A stretch of 64,000 bases of DNA from Allacma fusca (GCA_947179485.1 OX359245.1:55663067-55727066); one strand, 5' to 3'; shown: positions 22,650 to 34,910, numbered from the stretch's first letter. The notes: generated by a model not told the origin, from the letters alone. A program made the numbers and translations.

Positions 22650-23601
22650 GTTCACAATAAGCATGAGATCGGTTCGGATAAAACACAAATCCGAACCGTA
22701 ACCGAACCGAACCGAAGTTTTTGGTTAGTTTTTTTTCAAAATCCGAACCGAACGGTTTTGTTCGGACAAAAAAATTCTCCTATCCGGAACCGAACCGTCA
22801 TACATCGGTTCGGATGATTTTCATAACCGAACCGTTTGTCGGTTATCCGAATAACCGAAACAATATTGCGCATTTTACCAGCGAAAACTTCATTCGAAAT
22901 AGATAAATATATATTAAAACCTTTTCTGAAAATCTTTGTTTAAAAAAAATGTCGTTCAAACTTAAAACAATTATTACACTAGTTTTTATCAAATTCAAGC
23001 TATTATTTAACTTCAAATGACAACTAAACACCTAAGGTCCAATATCTCCTGTAAGACCAAGTGGTCCCAAACCTCACTTTTGCTCATTGCTCCCGGTAGT
23101 TTGTGCCCCTATTACGGAGTCGGAGGTTTCCACTGATGGCATATTAGTTAGTATTAATGCAATTATTTAATTTAAGCTAAAAATTAAATAATGCTGTTTG
23201 AAATAATTTCGATGTGGTGAACAAATGTAGGCCTGCTCGTGGTCCATGCGTTGTGCTTTCTAAATATATTGCAGATACAGAACGAAACAATCGTTTGTCT
23301 CGAGAAATTCATGCTACAGACGTTCTCGATTACGATTTCCTAAATATTTTAGAAGCGAAATTCAAAATCGGTTATCCGTCGGTTTAACCGAGCGGTTACA
23401 TTTACTTAATCCGAACCGATCGGATAAATTCATATTTAAAACCGAACCGATCCGAAACCGATATCCGGTTAGGCACTGACGTATCCGAACCGTTCGGTTA
23501 TTTCAATTCGGTTACGACTGCTCTAACCGAACCGTCGGTTTCGGTTAACCGATGGTCGGATAACCGCGTTAAACCGAACCGATCTCATGCTTAGTTCACA
23601 A
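22650..23601. mobile_element. hAT-like element with CCGAACCG words
   Basis: The body is 22658-23593 (936 bp). The TIR is perfect over 20 bp (TAAGCATGAGATCGGTTCGG) and the TSD GTTCACAA is perfect at 22650-22657 and 23594-23601. Arms at 22660-22860 and 23370-23590 are made of CCGAACCG/CGGTTCGG words. The middle is ordinary AT-rich sequence with no transposase. Confidence 0.92.
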
Positions 23602-23722
23602 TAACAAATCCCTTTCCTTAACTTAAAGTAGACCTTCTAGTGATGCCAATATTATGGTCTGATCCCCAATTTATGAAACTTGTCTGGTCCAAAGGTCAGA
23701 CCAGACTTGGCTAAAGACCGTA

Positions 23723-24436
23723 ATACGGACTAGAGCATCACCCCGTGGGATATTTTAGGCCCGTGGCTCGTAACGTTTTACCCGTACCCGCCCGGCCCGA
23801 AATTAATGTTTATCGAAAAAGCCCGGCCCGGCCCGCAAAATTAAAAAAAGCCCGTAGCCCGCCCGCAAATACAATACATCTTATATAGATACTGAAAAAC
23901 TGTATTTTAAAATATTGGTGTTCTTGACTGTTACATACACTCGTTAAACTACCTTGTTTATTAAGAAGGCAATACAAAAGCTTATGCTGCTATTTCGGCT
24001 TTGGTAAGCACTTCTGGCGGCGTTCTTGAATTGAAAAGCAGGTATGCAAGAAAGCTTTTCTTGCATACCTGCTTTTGTTATTTAGTAACAGTCGTACAGA
24101 CGGGCACGGGCCTAAAATATCACACGGGGTGATGCTCTATCGTACACCAAGCCTTAGTTTGTTTGAAAGCTAAAATTGCAAACGTCTGAAATTCGTTCAA
24201 GTCATTCAAGTCTTTGTGCATTCACAACCGCTGCTCCTGCATTCACAACTCATAGAATTTCTCACGGGCTTTTACGGGCTTTCACGGTCTTTTTTAACCG
24301 CGATGAAAAGACCGTACCCGCCCGTAACCCGTCAGACGTAATAATTTTTACCCGCACCCGCTCGAAGCCCGTGCGGGCCGGGCTTTTTGCGGGCTTACCC
24401 GTAAATTTTAACCGCCCGAGATGCTCTAATACGGAC
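23723..24436. mobile_element. hAT-like element with GCCCG words
   Basis: The body is 23731-24428 (698 bp), with TIR TAGAGCATC and a perfect TSD ATACGGAC at 23723-23730 and 24429-24436. Arms are dense in GCCCG/CGGGC words. The middle contains a strong hairpin. A second, partial copy begins at 48424. Confidence 0.9.
24034..24076. repeat. 20-bp perfect hairpin inside the GCCCG element
   Basis: The arm AAAAGCAGGTATGCAAGAAA (24034-24053) is followed by loop GCT and its exact complement (24057-24076). It sits centrally in the 698-bp element. Confidence 0.9.
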
Positions 24437-24712
24437 TATGGTCAAGAAAACCATTAAGATTAATTAAATAATCGCAATTTATCATGTAAAATTTTGATAT
24501 CATCCATAAAAAACGCCCATATTCAAAGTTACGTAGGATTTCGTGAATTCATAACTATTTTATTTTGTAACGGTTAGGACCATGGTCCTTTGGTCTCTTC
24601 TGGTCGTGTTACCGGACAAATTGCATCTGGTCTGGCCGAAGTGTTGAACCCAGACCAATGACTGACCATTGTAAATGGTCGGGACCTGACCATTGGAATC
24701 CATAGCACTTTC

Positions 24713-25455
24713 CACTCAATTCGGAGGCTGGGGAATAATTTGTAGAAAACCTTATTCTTCATTACTTATACATAGAAGGTTTACATAAAACTTCACCGCA
24801 TGTTTTATTATGTTTTTTACTTTCCCATTCTAGCCTACATGGGTTTTGACTAGAAAAAGGATTAAATAATCTACAAATGACCAAAGGTTCAACGTCCTCC
24901 AAACGGAAAAAAGAGTTTCAATACCCTATAGTTAAGTTATATTAAGACTTTTTGACGTTTTGTTACATTTCCATAGCTTTTTGAAATTACCAAGGATGCT
25001 CAGATATTTTAGATCTTAGTATTTTATGAAATAGTATTTACAAATTGCAAACAATATTCGACAACTAGTTTTTGCAGTAATTTTTGTACGTCTTAAATCT
25101 AATTTAATATTGCTACCTCATGTGAAATATTTCAACACTACAAGACAAAGTCAAATATTGGGTTTGAATGAAAACAAAGAGTTTCGATACATTTCCAAAG
25201 TTATAAATTTGGAAAACGAAAATCTATCACGAAGAAATGTGTATATTTATTAAGCTTGTGATGTAGCTGTTTCTATTGAGAAAATTTTAAAACATTTTAA
25301 AAATTTTAAATTAAATAGGAAAGTTTCTCCAATGATTACTTTCACCGACGGAGCAGGAGATTCTACGGACATTGGAAATTATATAAATGCAATAAATTAA
25401 CTCAAAATGCTTGCACGTCGTTAGCCCGTTTGGATCAAAAATTTGCTTTACCCGT
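24713..25455. other. Intergenic, nothing recognised
   Basis: AT-rich sequence without supported reading frames, terminal repeats or tandem structure. Confidence 0.45.
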
Positions 25456-25662
25456 GCGTTCCATCAACGTCACATGTAACGAACAACACTCACAAGCTGA
25501 CATGAACATGGATCCCAAGGACGTATGTACATAAACTTCTGAAACCGTTTTTGCAGATTCGATTGGAGCGTTTATTTGCTAATTCTATTATCAAAATCTC
25601 ACTTTAATGAAAGAAACGACTTCATAATTGCATCTCCGATATATGACAAAAAAGCAACATTT

Positions 25663-27347
25663 GTTAAAACCAGGGCTGGAGTATTCGAAAAATATGGATA
25701 CGATTCTGATTAGGATTAACCCTTAAGGATTCCAATCCCAATTCAAATGTATTTGTTTCCAAAAATAAAAATTCCAATCCAATTTATTCGAATATTTTCT
25801 ATGAATTCCAATATAATTCAAATACTTTCGTTATTAAATATTAATAAATGGAGGTACTAGATTCCCGAAAAACATTGTAACTTTGCAATTAAATTTAAAC
25901 CAGAAAGTATCTAAATTCGGCAATTATGAATGAAAATATTCCAGCTCATTTTATAAAGGCATTACTGCTAATCTACACATGTATCATAACCGTATAAAAC
26001 TTGTTGATTCACTTTGTTTTACAGGGATATTCTAGCAAGGATGGGAAATCGGAAAAATATGAATTCTAATTCGAATTAAAATATTCAAGGCGAAGAATTC
26101 CGATTTAAAATACTTATAGCAATACTGAAAAATATGAATTATAATACGGATTTAAATATCCTCGAGTATTCGTTCATTATGAATTCCGATTTGAATATTT
26201 ATTTGAATACCCCTAGTATACTGAAAATACAAAGAATTTAATTATGGAAAAAGTTCAACCTTAGAAACATGATATCATGAATGTTTTGGGAAGCTAGTTT
26301 CCCCCCCAGGTCACTGCGTATAAATTTAAGAGCTGAAAAAACACGTTAAACTGATATTTGAACTCCAACATTACTAATTTTCTTTCGGCCCATTTTTAGT
26401 TACCTACAAAAATTTTAGTATCAACGATTTAAATTACTTGAGTAATTAACTTGTACGACAAACAATAGTTTTGAGCACAACCGGTAAAAGCCTCTGACAA
26501 GTGCTAATAATTTGACTCTATTTTACGTAGAATGCGGAAGCATGTTCATTTCGGACGAAGAAAACGTTCGCCAATGCTCTTTGATTAACTTTACGTTGTA
26601 GGTAAAAAATTGCGACAATTTTAAATTTATATTTAAGTATGTACACTTGATGAAATATACCATTGAAAGCAATATTTTATTTTAATCGGAATTCATTAAA
26701 AAATATTTGAATACCAATTCGGATTCCAAAAATCTTTTTGAATGCGATTTTGAATTAAAATACTTTCTGGGAATTATTTGGAATTCTAATATGAATTAAA
26801 ATCCTCAAATTTTTGAATATAATTCCGATTCCGATTCCAATACCGATTCCGATTCCCATCCTTGTATTCTAGTAGTAAAACAGTGAGCTGCATGCTTTTT
26901 CCCCTGACAAAATTAGATTACTTTTTACCAATTGAGAAAAATCTGACAAATGAATTCATTGCACACAGCTTGCAGCAAATTGATTTCCAAAAAAAATTAT
27001 TAAAGTTGCTCAGCGTCATTTTGTGGGGACGAACATAATAATAAATTTTGTATTCCAATGAGTAGTTTAAAAAGGTATGTAATGGCTGACTGAAAACTTA
27101 TTTTGTTGTTTGAATTTACGAGATAAACTTTGAAATGTCATGGATTTTTCGGATATTTAAGCATTGGATACAGTATTCAAATATATTTTGAATACTAATT
27201 CCAATACGGATATTTCTTTTCGATTCAATATAGATTTAAATACTTGAAAAAATATATTTACAAATACCAATTCCGATAAAAATACCAAAGAATAGAAATG
27301 AAATACCGATTCCAATTCCAATTCGAATGACCAGCCCTGGTTAAAAC
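25663..27347. mobile_element. hAT-like element in the IR-B 3' flank, ATTCGAATA words
   Basis: The body is 25671-27339. The ends CAGGGCTGG are perfect inverted repeats, each followed by ATTCGAA within a few bases. The TSD GTTAAAAC is at 25663-25670 and 27340-27347. The IR-A 3' flank has the intact site GTTAAAACCCGATCCGTTAA at 16218-16237. Another element (26036-26864) is nested inside. No transposase was found. Confidence 0.93.
26028..26872. mobile_element. Nested hAT-like element with GAATTCCGATT words
   Basis: The body is 26036-26864 (829 bp). The TIR is CAAGGATGGGAA and the TSD TATTCTAG is perfect at 26028-26035 and 26865-26872. Arms carry AATTCCGATT/GAATATTTGAAT words. Its left 465 bp recur at 52325-52790. 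Confidence 0.92.
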
Positions 27348-27469
27348 CCGATCCGTTAAACACCATCACATTAATACTTTAAATTTATTTGTGCTTTGGT
27401 GTAGATTTTCAGAAGCGGAGATTGACACTAGACATTTAAAATCAATGACAATAATCAATTTTCGTGCAA

Positions 27470-29568
27470 TTATCCCATGACCGATATTCCATCAACAGGC
27501 CTTACTTGATGAACGGGAGGAGGCTGCCGGAATGGTACTTTGAAAATTTTGACAGAAGAAACAAAACTAATAGTTTGATACATTATGGTTAAAAATTTAC
27601 TTCGAAACTTTCTTAAACATTTCATTCCCACCAACTCCCACAAATGATAAATTCCAGTAATACTCAAAAATGTCAGAAGCATGACAAACATAATGCTGGT
27701 TTGCATTATTGATAACGGTTCTGAAGTACCGTGTGATCGCATCAATCTTTGTGACCCTTCATCTTTGAAATAATCTTCAAGCAGTGTCACTTCCAAAATA
27801 TCACTTATCATATTATCAGTTACCTCATCAAATAGTTCTATGACTCCTGTGGCAAGAAACTGATGTGCAATAGAATACAAAACAGCGGCATTTGGGTTAT
27901 AAAATCTCCAAAAATTAGGTAACATAGTATATGGTTTTAGACCCCGGAAGCAGTAAAGGCGAGGTTTTATTAAATTTAAATGGGTCGCCACAGACTTCAC
28001 GAATTTGTTGCTTTCCAATCCGCACGTTTTTTCTGTTCTCATTAGGAAATCCAAATAACCCTTTTCATCCATACGATGAACTTGTGCTAGGACTTTTGTC
28101 CTATTCCTCAATCCATCAATGTAAGACATATTTCCGGTTAAGTGGTTCTCGCTCAAAAAAACGCATCAGAATAGGATGAGGGTACAGCAGGCGTGTAATC
28201 GTTGTCAAATAAGCCTTTAAAATCATCTATTCTTGCGGGTATTGATGGCGTAACAAGAAGACTCTCAATAGAGGCTAAATATACATTACACAGTATAATT
28301 GCAAAATAATTCCACAACGTTAGTAATAGGATCAATTTTGTTGACGTTCGTGGTTGAGAAACAAGAGTAGCAAGAGTTGTAAACATTGGGTATTTTATTG
28401 ACGGGACCGACTTGATGATTGAAGCCATCAAACAAACGGATAAACCCAGACAGATCCAGGTAGGAGCGTCAATCGGACGAAAGAATGCTAGTGGGTTTAT
28501 TTTCAAGCTCTGAGTGTCATTTACGAAATAGAAGAAGTTATACTCCTTGTAACTTTCAAAAAAATTCATTGTATGTTTACTATGCGGTGATGGCGATCCA
28601 TAGCCCGCGTGAATTCCGCCCATTTTTTCATCGCCTGCAGCCGTTCGGAAAACCCTTGTAGCGTTTAAAAACTTGCTCATTGAGGCGTAAATAATAATCA
28701 CCAAATCCTGAGATTGTATTACGTACCCGAGATTCCTGAGATCTCGGAAAGTCCAGCTCTGGATTTGCTGCTGCCAATTAACTTCTCCTAACTCCTGGCC
28801 AGCTGGCCGATCAAGCATGAACTTGTGACGATTATAGTTGTAACGCCATTGGGACGATCGCTTAAGTTTTGCATCAAATTCAAACCTTAAATTTGGGATC
28901 TCGGTTCCCAATAATAAAACATCAGTTGATGTTCGCTTGAGGCACAAAACCTGTTTACGCGTGCAATACACATGAAGGACAAAGATTTTTTCGATTTGTG
29001 TTGAAGCTGGGTCCCATTCCACAAACAGCATGTTTTCAGGAAATGCAACAATTTTGTTTGTCAATTTCAAACGAACGTCTCTTTTAAATATGTCGAGTTC
29101 CATTACGTTAAAGTTCATGTCTTTGGGGTACAATAAAATAACGTAGTCTCGTTCCGGCTTTGAGGCTATGGAAATTTCTTCTGCACTATTCCGCCAGTTT
29201 ATAGTTTTGCCTTTTTTACCAGTTTGTCGGAGCATCTTCACCAGCAAATACAATTTGCAGTTACATTTGCCCAATATTGTGTCCTCTGTTGTTGGTCGGA
29301 TTTTCTCATCTGTAATAAGTACGACTGGATGAAGCCTTCTGTGAGTTAGCTTTAAGACCGACAGTGCTTGGTTTTGTTCATTTCCGTTTTTCGTACCTTG
29401 GGGTAAAATCAAAATAGTTTCGCAAATGTCTAGTGGAACGAAAATATGGGCAAGAAATATTGTTTGATGCTTAGAAGATGCAATATTAAAATGAGAATAA
29501 ATTATGATCACTGTTGTAGTACCCACACCAAAAATGTGTTCCATGTTAAACATTATAACAAGACACAA
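27470..29568 (-). pseudogene. IR-B: ionotropic receptor broken by one base
   Basis: Very close to IR-A throughout. The N-terminal frame (28153-29568; conserved Met at 29544, MEHIFGVG) includes the signal peptide, outer domain, M1 and M3. The C-terminal frame (27470-28156) holds the second lobe and M4. The break falls in a run of seven T on the coding strand (28155-28161), where alignment with IR-A needs one more base. Everything else is open, so this could be a recent null allele, an assembly homopolymer error, or a real pseudogene. A possible AATAAA is at 27384-27389. The C-terminus also ends earlier than in IR-A. Confidence 0.85.
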
Positions 29569-30149
29569 TATGCTTTACAGCTCCCGAGATTACTCCATAG
29601 AAGCAGTATTATACTGTTTGGTTTTTTCTCAATAATTTCAGTACACTATATCTGGCTTGTCAAGTTTGTCTATCGTTTTTTGTCCTTCAGATAGGATTAA
29701 TCCAAATATATGAAATCCAATACTAAACAATTATCAACACTAAAGGATTTTCAGGCAGATCTATTTTTTCTTGAACCGAAATAGTAATTGAAGACGCATG
29801 CATGATCATCTTAATCTGATATGCTGGTTCGGCCCGTAATTTAAGTAAACATTCGACATAAGCAAATTTAAATATTACGTGGATTTTTGCATTTGGTATC
29901 CAATGTGATGGCACCGACCCGTGGACAAATAGAAATAAATGAACCGTTGATGTCGGAATTTGCTGGATGTTTTGGGAATACCACTAGGAATTGCATGATG
30001 GTTTTGCATAAATCAGACAGTGCTTCCATTACTGCGTACGTGGTAATCATAAATATGTATTGCGAATTTTCACTGTACTGGTTTACATTAGGCTTGTGTT
30101 CCCATTATATTGGCATCATCAATCATTAAATAATTCCCAGGGTTATTAA

Positions 30150-30640
30150 TATCATATAGTGGTATCTCTATATATTGACAGGTGACTTACCGTGTATTTT
30201 CAATCAATATCTTAAAAAACCACCGGAATTATTACAACCATGAACCACCTTTGGTTGGTGGTGTTAGTTTTGGATTAATTATATATACATATATTTTATA
30301 TTGTAGGAGGGATAGGGTAATTAAATATTAACAATTTCCTTTGTTTTTCGATATTTTTTAAATCAAATTTTTTTTCTGTACTTGACAACAAATACAAATT
30401 TTTCTAAGTAATTTTGAGTTGTTCATTTCTAAATAAACAAGGTAGATTTTTAGGAAAATATTTATTTAAATTGTTTAGACATTTTTCGGAATTCTTGTTT
30501 AAATATCTAAACTTCAACTATAAGTATTACAACGGGTGACTTTCGTCGTGTACTGACTGGCCACGTTATTAATGTTTGAATTGAATTCAATTATGTATTA
30601 ACCTCTAATAACAGAATACTGCATCGAACATTTAATTTCT
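30150..30640. repeat. Duplicated flank segments, compacted copy
   Basis: 30150-30385 matches 270-629 and 18940-19300; 30400-30640 matches 20300-20530 and 35000-35200. Large parts present in the other copies are missing here. Confidence 0.6.
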
Positions 30641-31378
30641 GTAACATCCGGGATGAAATTTTTAGTTTTTTTGCAGCCCGTTTAACAACATTAAAGTAAG
30701 ACAAATATTTTAAGATAATGTAAATATTGATTATCGCTAAAGTATTTTGTCAAATGTATCACTTAATCCAAAATTCCTCAATTATTAAAATACATATTAA
30801 ACTGCCGATATCAGTGATAAATAAATATTTTATATATGTTGTTTGTTAATATACAAGGAAAGTCAGAGAGTCCAAGCGTATTATAATAGTCAAGTGCTGC
30901 ATATGCAAATAATTTACGGGAATTAGTTTCCTTAGAAGTACAACAAAACGAAGCCTATATTTATTTGACAATAATTCCAAGGATCATATCAATGAGCATG
31001 AATTTTTGCATTTACCACTGGCAAAGAAAAAAAATGCAAATTTCTTTAAAAGCGCAAAGGTGCGCAGCACTCTAATAAACTTGGAATATACTTCTGAAGC
31101 TAATTTCTCAGTGTTGATTGAACTTTTCATGGAATATTTTAATACCAAAAACTCTTTATTGAAAGACACGAGTTAAAAATTGCATCTCTGAAACATGACA
31201 AGTGAAGCAACACTTATTAAATCCTGATCCGTTAAAAATAATCATATTATTACTTTGAAAATAATTGCCCTTCGGCGTAAATGTTAGATACTGATGCATA
31301 TACAGTCAAATTTCGATTAAAGAAAATGGGAATTTTTTAGAATGCTCCCATGGTTGTGATCCCATTCACAAAACAGCC
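30641..31378. repeat. IR-C 3' flank (duplicated)
   Basis: Matches 20520-20810, 36030-36400 and 41240-41700 in blocks such as AACATNNNGGGATGAAATTT, quoted here as GGGATGAAATTT, and GAAAGANACGAGTT. No gene is seen. Confidence 0.6.
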
Positions 31379-33571
31379 TTACTTGATGAACCTGAGGAGG
31401 TTGAAAACTTGGAAATTTGAAAAGCTGGACTGAAGAAATCCATTGGGAACAAAATTACTTATTTGAAACTTTCTGCTTGAACATTTAAATCGAAACTTTC
31501 TGCTTGAACATTTAAAGCGAAACTTTCTGCTTGAACATTTAAATCGAAATATTCTGCTTGAACATTTAAATCGAAACTTTCTGCTTGAACATTTAAATCG
31601 AAACTTTCTGCTCGAACATTTAATTCGCAATAACTCCCAGAACAGACAAATTGCTGCAATACACGAGCATGTCAGAAAAACAACAAACATAATGCTTGTT
31701 TGTGTTAATGACAAGGGTTCCAAGACAGCGAGAGATTGACGCAGGAATCTTTCGGCAACTTCATCTTTGAAGTATCCATTGAGCATTATTTCCTCCAAAA
31801 TATCGCATTCCATAATATTAGTTAGCTCGTTAAATAACTGGATGACTCCAGTGGCAAGAAACTGTTGCGCTATGGAATAGAATACAGCCGCATTTGGATT
31901 AAAAAGTGTCCAAAAAACAGGAGCCAGCTGAATAGGCTCTACGCCGCCGAAGCTGTACAGTCCCGGTCGTAGCAAATTAAATCGATCTTCCACAAACTTA
32001 GCCAAAGCTCTGTCTTGCAATCCGCATGTTTTTTCCGTTGTCATTAAGAATTCGAAATATTTTTTTTCTCTCATAGTATCCACTTCCTCAAGGATTTTCT
32101 TCCTATTTCGTAGTCCATCAATATAAGGTAGAATCCCAGTAACGTGTTTCGGGTTCAAGAAATACGACTCAGAATACAACAATGGTACAGTAGGCATGTA
32201 ATCGTTTTCAAATAAATCCTTAAAATCAAACAATCTCTTCGGCTTGGATGGGAAAACCAATAGACTTTCAATAGAGGCTGAATACAAGCTAGTGAGAACA
32301 AATAAAATGCAGTCCCATATCGTCAATAATACAGCTAATTGAGATACATTTCGTGTTTGAAAAACAAGAGCTACCAGTGCTAGAAACACGTGCTGTTTGA
32401 ACGAAGGGCTCAATTTTATGACAAGCGTCAAAAGGAAAACTGAAATTAAAAAGCATATCCAGGTAGAAGCGTCAATTGGGCGAAAGAATGCTAGTGGGTT
32501 TATTTTTACGCTCTGAGTGTTGTTTTGAAAGTAAAAAAAATTATTGTACTGGTGGTCCTCCAAAAAATGCATTGTATGTTTTTCGAGTGGTGATTTTGAT
32601 AAGTAGCTTCCGAAAATTCCTCCCATTTTTACATCACCCAAAGTTCTTCTGAACACCGCTGTAGCGTTTAAAAATTGGCTCATTGAAACGTAAATAATAA
32701 TAACCAAATCCTGAGATAGTATTACGTCCCCGAGTTTCCTGAGATCTCGAAAAGTCCAACTCTGGATTCGCTTCTGCCAATTTACTTCTCCTAACTTTTG
32801 ACCTTCTGGCCGACCAATCATGAGCTTATGACGATTATAATTGTAACTCCATTGGGATGATCGCTTAAATTTTGCATCAAATTCAAACTTCAAATTTGTG
32901 ATATCGGTTCCAGGTAACAGGTCGTCAATTGACGTTCTCTTGAGGCACAAAATCTGCGTGCACGTACAGTACACATGAAGGACAAAAATGCTTTCGATTT
33001 GTGTTGAAGCTGGATTCCATTCTACAAACATCATGTTTTCAGGGAATGCAACAATGCTCCTCGACAATTTGAGACGAACTTCTCTTTTAAATATGCCGAC
33101 TTCCATCACGTTAAATTGTTTGTGTTTGAGGTACAGTAAAATAACGTAGTCTCGTTCCGGTTTGGAGGCAATGGCAATTAAGCCGGCACCGCTTTCCCAT
33201 TTCAGAGTTTTGCCTTTTTTACCAGTTTTTTTGAGCTTCCTTACCAGCAAGTACAATTTGCAGTTACAGTTGTCCAATTTTGTGTCCTCCGTCAGTGGTC
33301 GGATTTCCCAATTGGTGATAAATATTATTGGATGAAGGATTATGTGTGCTAATTTTAAGACTGACGATGCTTGGGTTTGTTCAACTCCATTGTTGTTAGC
33401 TGGACTTGAAATCAAAATAAGTTGGCAGGTGTCTAATGCAACGATAAAATAGGAAAGAAAAATGTGTTCAGGTTTGTTTGAATCGACATTAAAAACAAAA
33501 GAAAGTATATTCAAAAACGTAAGACCTACGCCGTAAAGACGTTCCATGTTAAATAGTGGACTGAATGTCAA
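31379..33571 (-). CDS. IR-C: ionotropic receptor with tandem-repeat C-terminus
   Basis: 730 codons from the first Met. By comparison with its paralogues the likely start is Met-9 (MERLYGVG, 33547), giving about 722 residues. Signal peptide, outer domain, M1 (about STWICFLISVFLLTLVI), pore segment, M3 (ending LYSASIESLLVFP), second lobe with the ERK-type MTTEKTCGL block, and M4 (SIMFVVFLTCSCIAAICLF) are all present and uninterrupted. After M4 the cytoplasmic tail has six copies of a nine-residue unit, KCSSRKFRF, which IR-D lacks. It is presumed to be a plasma-membrane chemoreceptor channel; the ligand is unknown. Its second lobe is almost identical in DNA to IR-D. Confidence 0.85.
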   Translation of the reverse strand: MTFSPLFNMERLYGVGLTFLNILSFVFNVDSNKPEHIFLSYFIVALDTCQLILISSPANNNGVEQTQASSVLKLAHIILHPIIFITNWEIRPLTEDTKLDNCNCKLYLLVRKLKKTGKKGKTLKWESGAGLIAIASKPERDYVILLYLKHKQFNVMEVGIFKREVRLKLSRSIVAFPENMMFVEWNPASTQIESIFVLHVYCTCTQILCLKRTSIDDLLPGTDITNLKFEFDAKFKRSSQWSYNYNRHKLMIGRPEGQKLGEVNWQKRIQSWTFRDLRKLGDVILSQDLVIIIYVSMSQFLNATAVFRRTLGDVKMGGIFGSYLSKSPLEKHTMHFLEDHQYNNFFYFQNNTQSVKINPLAFFRPIDASTWICFLISVFLLTLVIKLSPSFKQHVFLALVALVFQTRNVSQLAVLLTIWDCILFVLTSLYSASIESLLVFPSKPKRLFDFKDLFENDYMPTVPLLYSESYFLNPKHVTGILPYIDGLRNRKKILEEVDTMREKKYFEFLMTTEKTCGLQDRALAKFVEDRFNLLRPGLYSFGGVEPIQLAPVFWTLFNPNAAVFYSIAQQFLATGVIQLFNELTNIMECDILEEIMLNGYFKDEVAERFLRQSLAVLEPLSLTQTSIMFVVFLTCSCIAAICLFWELLRIKCSSRKFRFKCSSRKFRFKCSSRIFRFKCSSRKFRFKCSSRKFRFKCSSRKFQISNFVPNGFLQSSFSNFQVFNLLRFIK
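31465..31626 (-). repeat. Six 27-bp in-frame tandem repeats in IR-C
   Basis: The unit GAAACTTTCTGCTTGAACAT plus 7 bp (TTAAATC) is repeated six times with a few substitutions. It encodes KCSSRKFRF units after M4. Being 27 bp long, it keeps the reading frame. Confidence 0.92.
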
Positions 33572-34910
33572 GTCGTTTTGACTGACGGCTTATTTACTGT
33601 TGGGCTTTACCAAAAAATGACTACACTATTCTCAGCTCAACAAGTTGTGTCTATATTTTTTAACCTTCAGGTCAGTACACAAAAGTAAAACATTTCAACA
33701 AATGAACTTTGCGTTTTAGGCGGATCCATGATTTTCTGTTCCGAAAAGATAAATGACGATGTATATGCACGATTGCCTTGTACTGATACACAGCTTGATC
33801 CTGTCGGGAATTTGAAGTTACCGGTGGGGATAAGCTAATAGCGTTAATAATAGATGACTTTCAACATTTAGATTCCAATGGGGTGGCATCTCAGGGTCCT
33901 GGGGCTCAAATAAAAAGCGCGTAAGTTTGATGATCGTATCATCATCTAAATTTTATGGTGTGTACATAGTTCATATACCCCTGGGAATTGTGTGAAGCCT
34001 TTAAAGAGATTGGGTAGTTTTAATATCCTGCGGCCGGGACGACTGGAAATGTTAATATTTACTGTCTCTTGGTGGTACTTAATTTGAGCGGGGACAACAA
34101 AATCTTCCAAAAAGTTTGCTTCTTTATGCATGATGAAACAATATGTAAAATGTTTTGGAAACTAGAACTGTAAATATTTTAATTAGGTCAGGTGCTAAAC
34201 CCAGGATATCTTACTGGGAATTACAGGAAGGTCGTCAATTAGTGTAAGCTGAGAGAATACAAAACAATTTTGTAAAATTTAGAGCGGAATTACGTAGCGA
34301 TTAAATATACAAGCAAATGTGCACCTGATGTCGTTCTACGAGGTTCTGTACAACAAATTGTGGAAATCTTGTGGATTTTCTGAACTTGTCTTTATGATCG
34401 GCTATGAATATTAGGCGATGTAAAGGTAATTCTTTTCCACGTCTAAATTAAATTCCTTAGCTGAAATAAGTAGGTTAATGAGATTAGATACGATAAACGT
34501 AAGTAATTGCATTTCGGCTTGACTTAACTTTAAAATTATTAGATTTCCATAAAAAAATGACCCCAACCCATTGAGACTGAGAAAATCCCTGGCACATACA
34601 TACATTAGAGTTAACAGGAAACGCTAGAGAATGTATGAATGGCATTCAAATATTGCTGTTTCAGGGAAAGATTTATTACTGAATTTGTATTACAACTTTC
34701 TAAAACAAATATTCACCAGCTTTATCCCAAATTTATGTTGCCGGAGACCAAGGAAGGTTACAATAGACTTAAGTGTAGCTCAGTGAGAGCTTCATGGACA
34801 ATAACGCTTAATTCGGTAAGGTCATGTATTGCATTAACCAACATTTTAATTACAGGACAATAAATGCATCAATGAATTCCCTGGTAGGTAAAATCAAAAA
34901 CATAATTACT
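33572..34910. repeat. IR-C 5' flank (IR-C/IR-D type)
   Basis: Aligns with 11184-13560, minus the two transposons there, and with 43779-44090. No gene is seen. It provides the empty sites for the elements at 11445-12130 and 12789-13325. Confidence 0.65.

Larger units (their letters stand above)
23640..24712. mobile_element. Probable TGGTC-word element enclosing the next element
   Basis: Arms 23640-23722 and 24437-24712 carry TGGTC/GACCA words (GGTCTGATCC, GGTCAGACCAGAC, TGACCATTG). Ends TAGTGATGCCAAT and, inverted, AGTGCTATGG are only weakly alike. No TSD was found. It is split by the element at 23731-24428. Confidence 0.4.

Noticed and set aside
24176-24457. 93-codon open frame
   Set aside because: Runs across the right arm and TIR of the GCCCG element into flanking DNA.
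23640-24712. 8-bp TSD for the outer TGGTC-word element
   Set aside because: Flanking octamers at the best candidate ends do not match.
31465-31626. CRISPR-like regular repeats
   Set aside because: Contiguous 27-bp units with no spacers, inside an IR coding frame.
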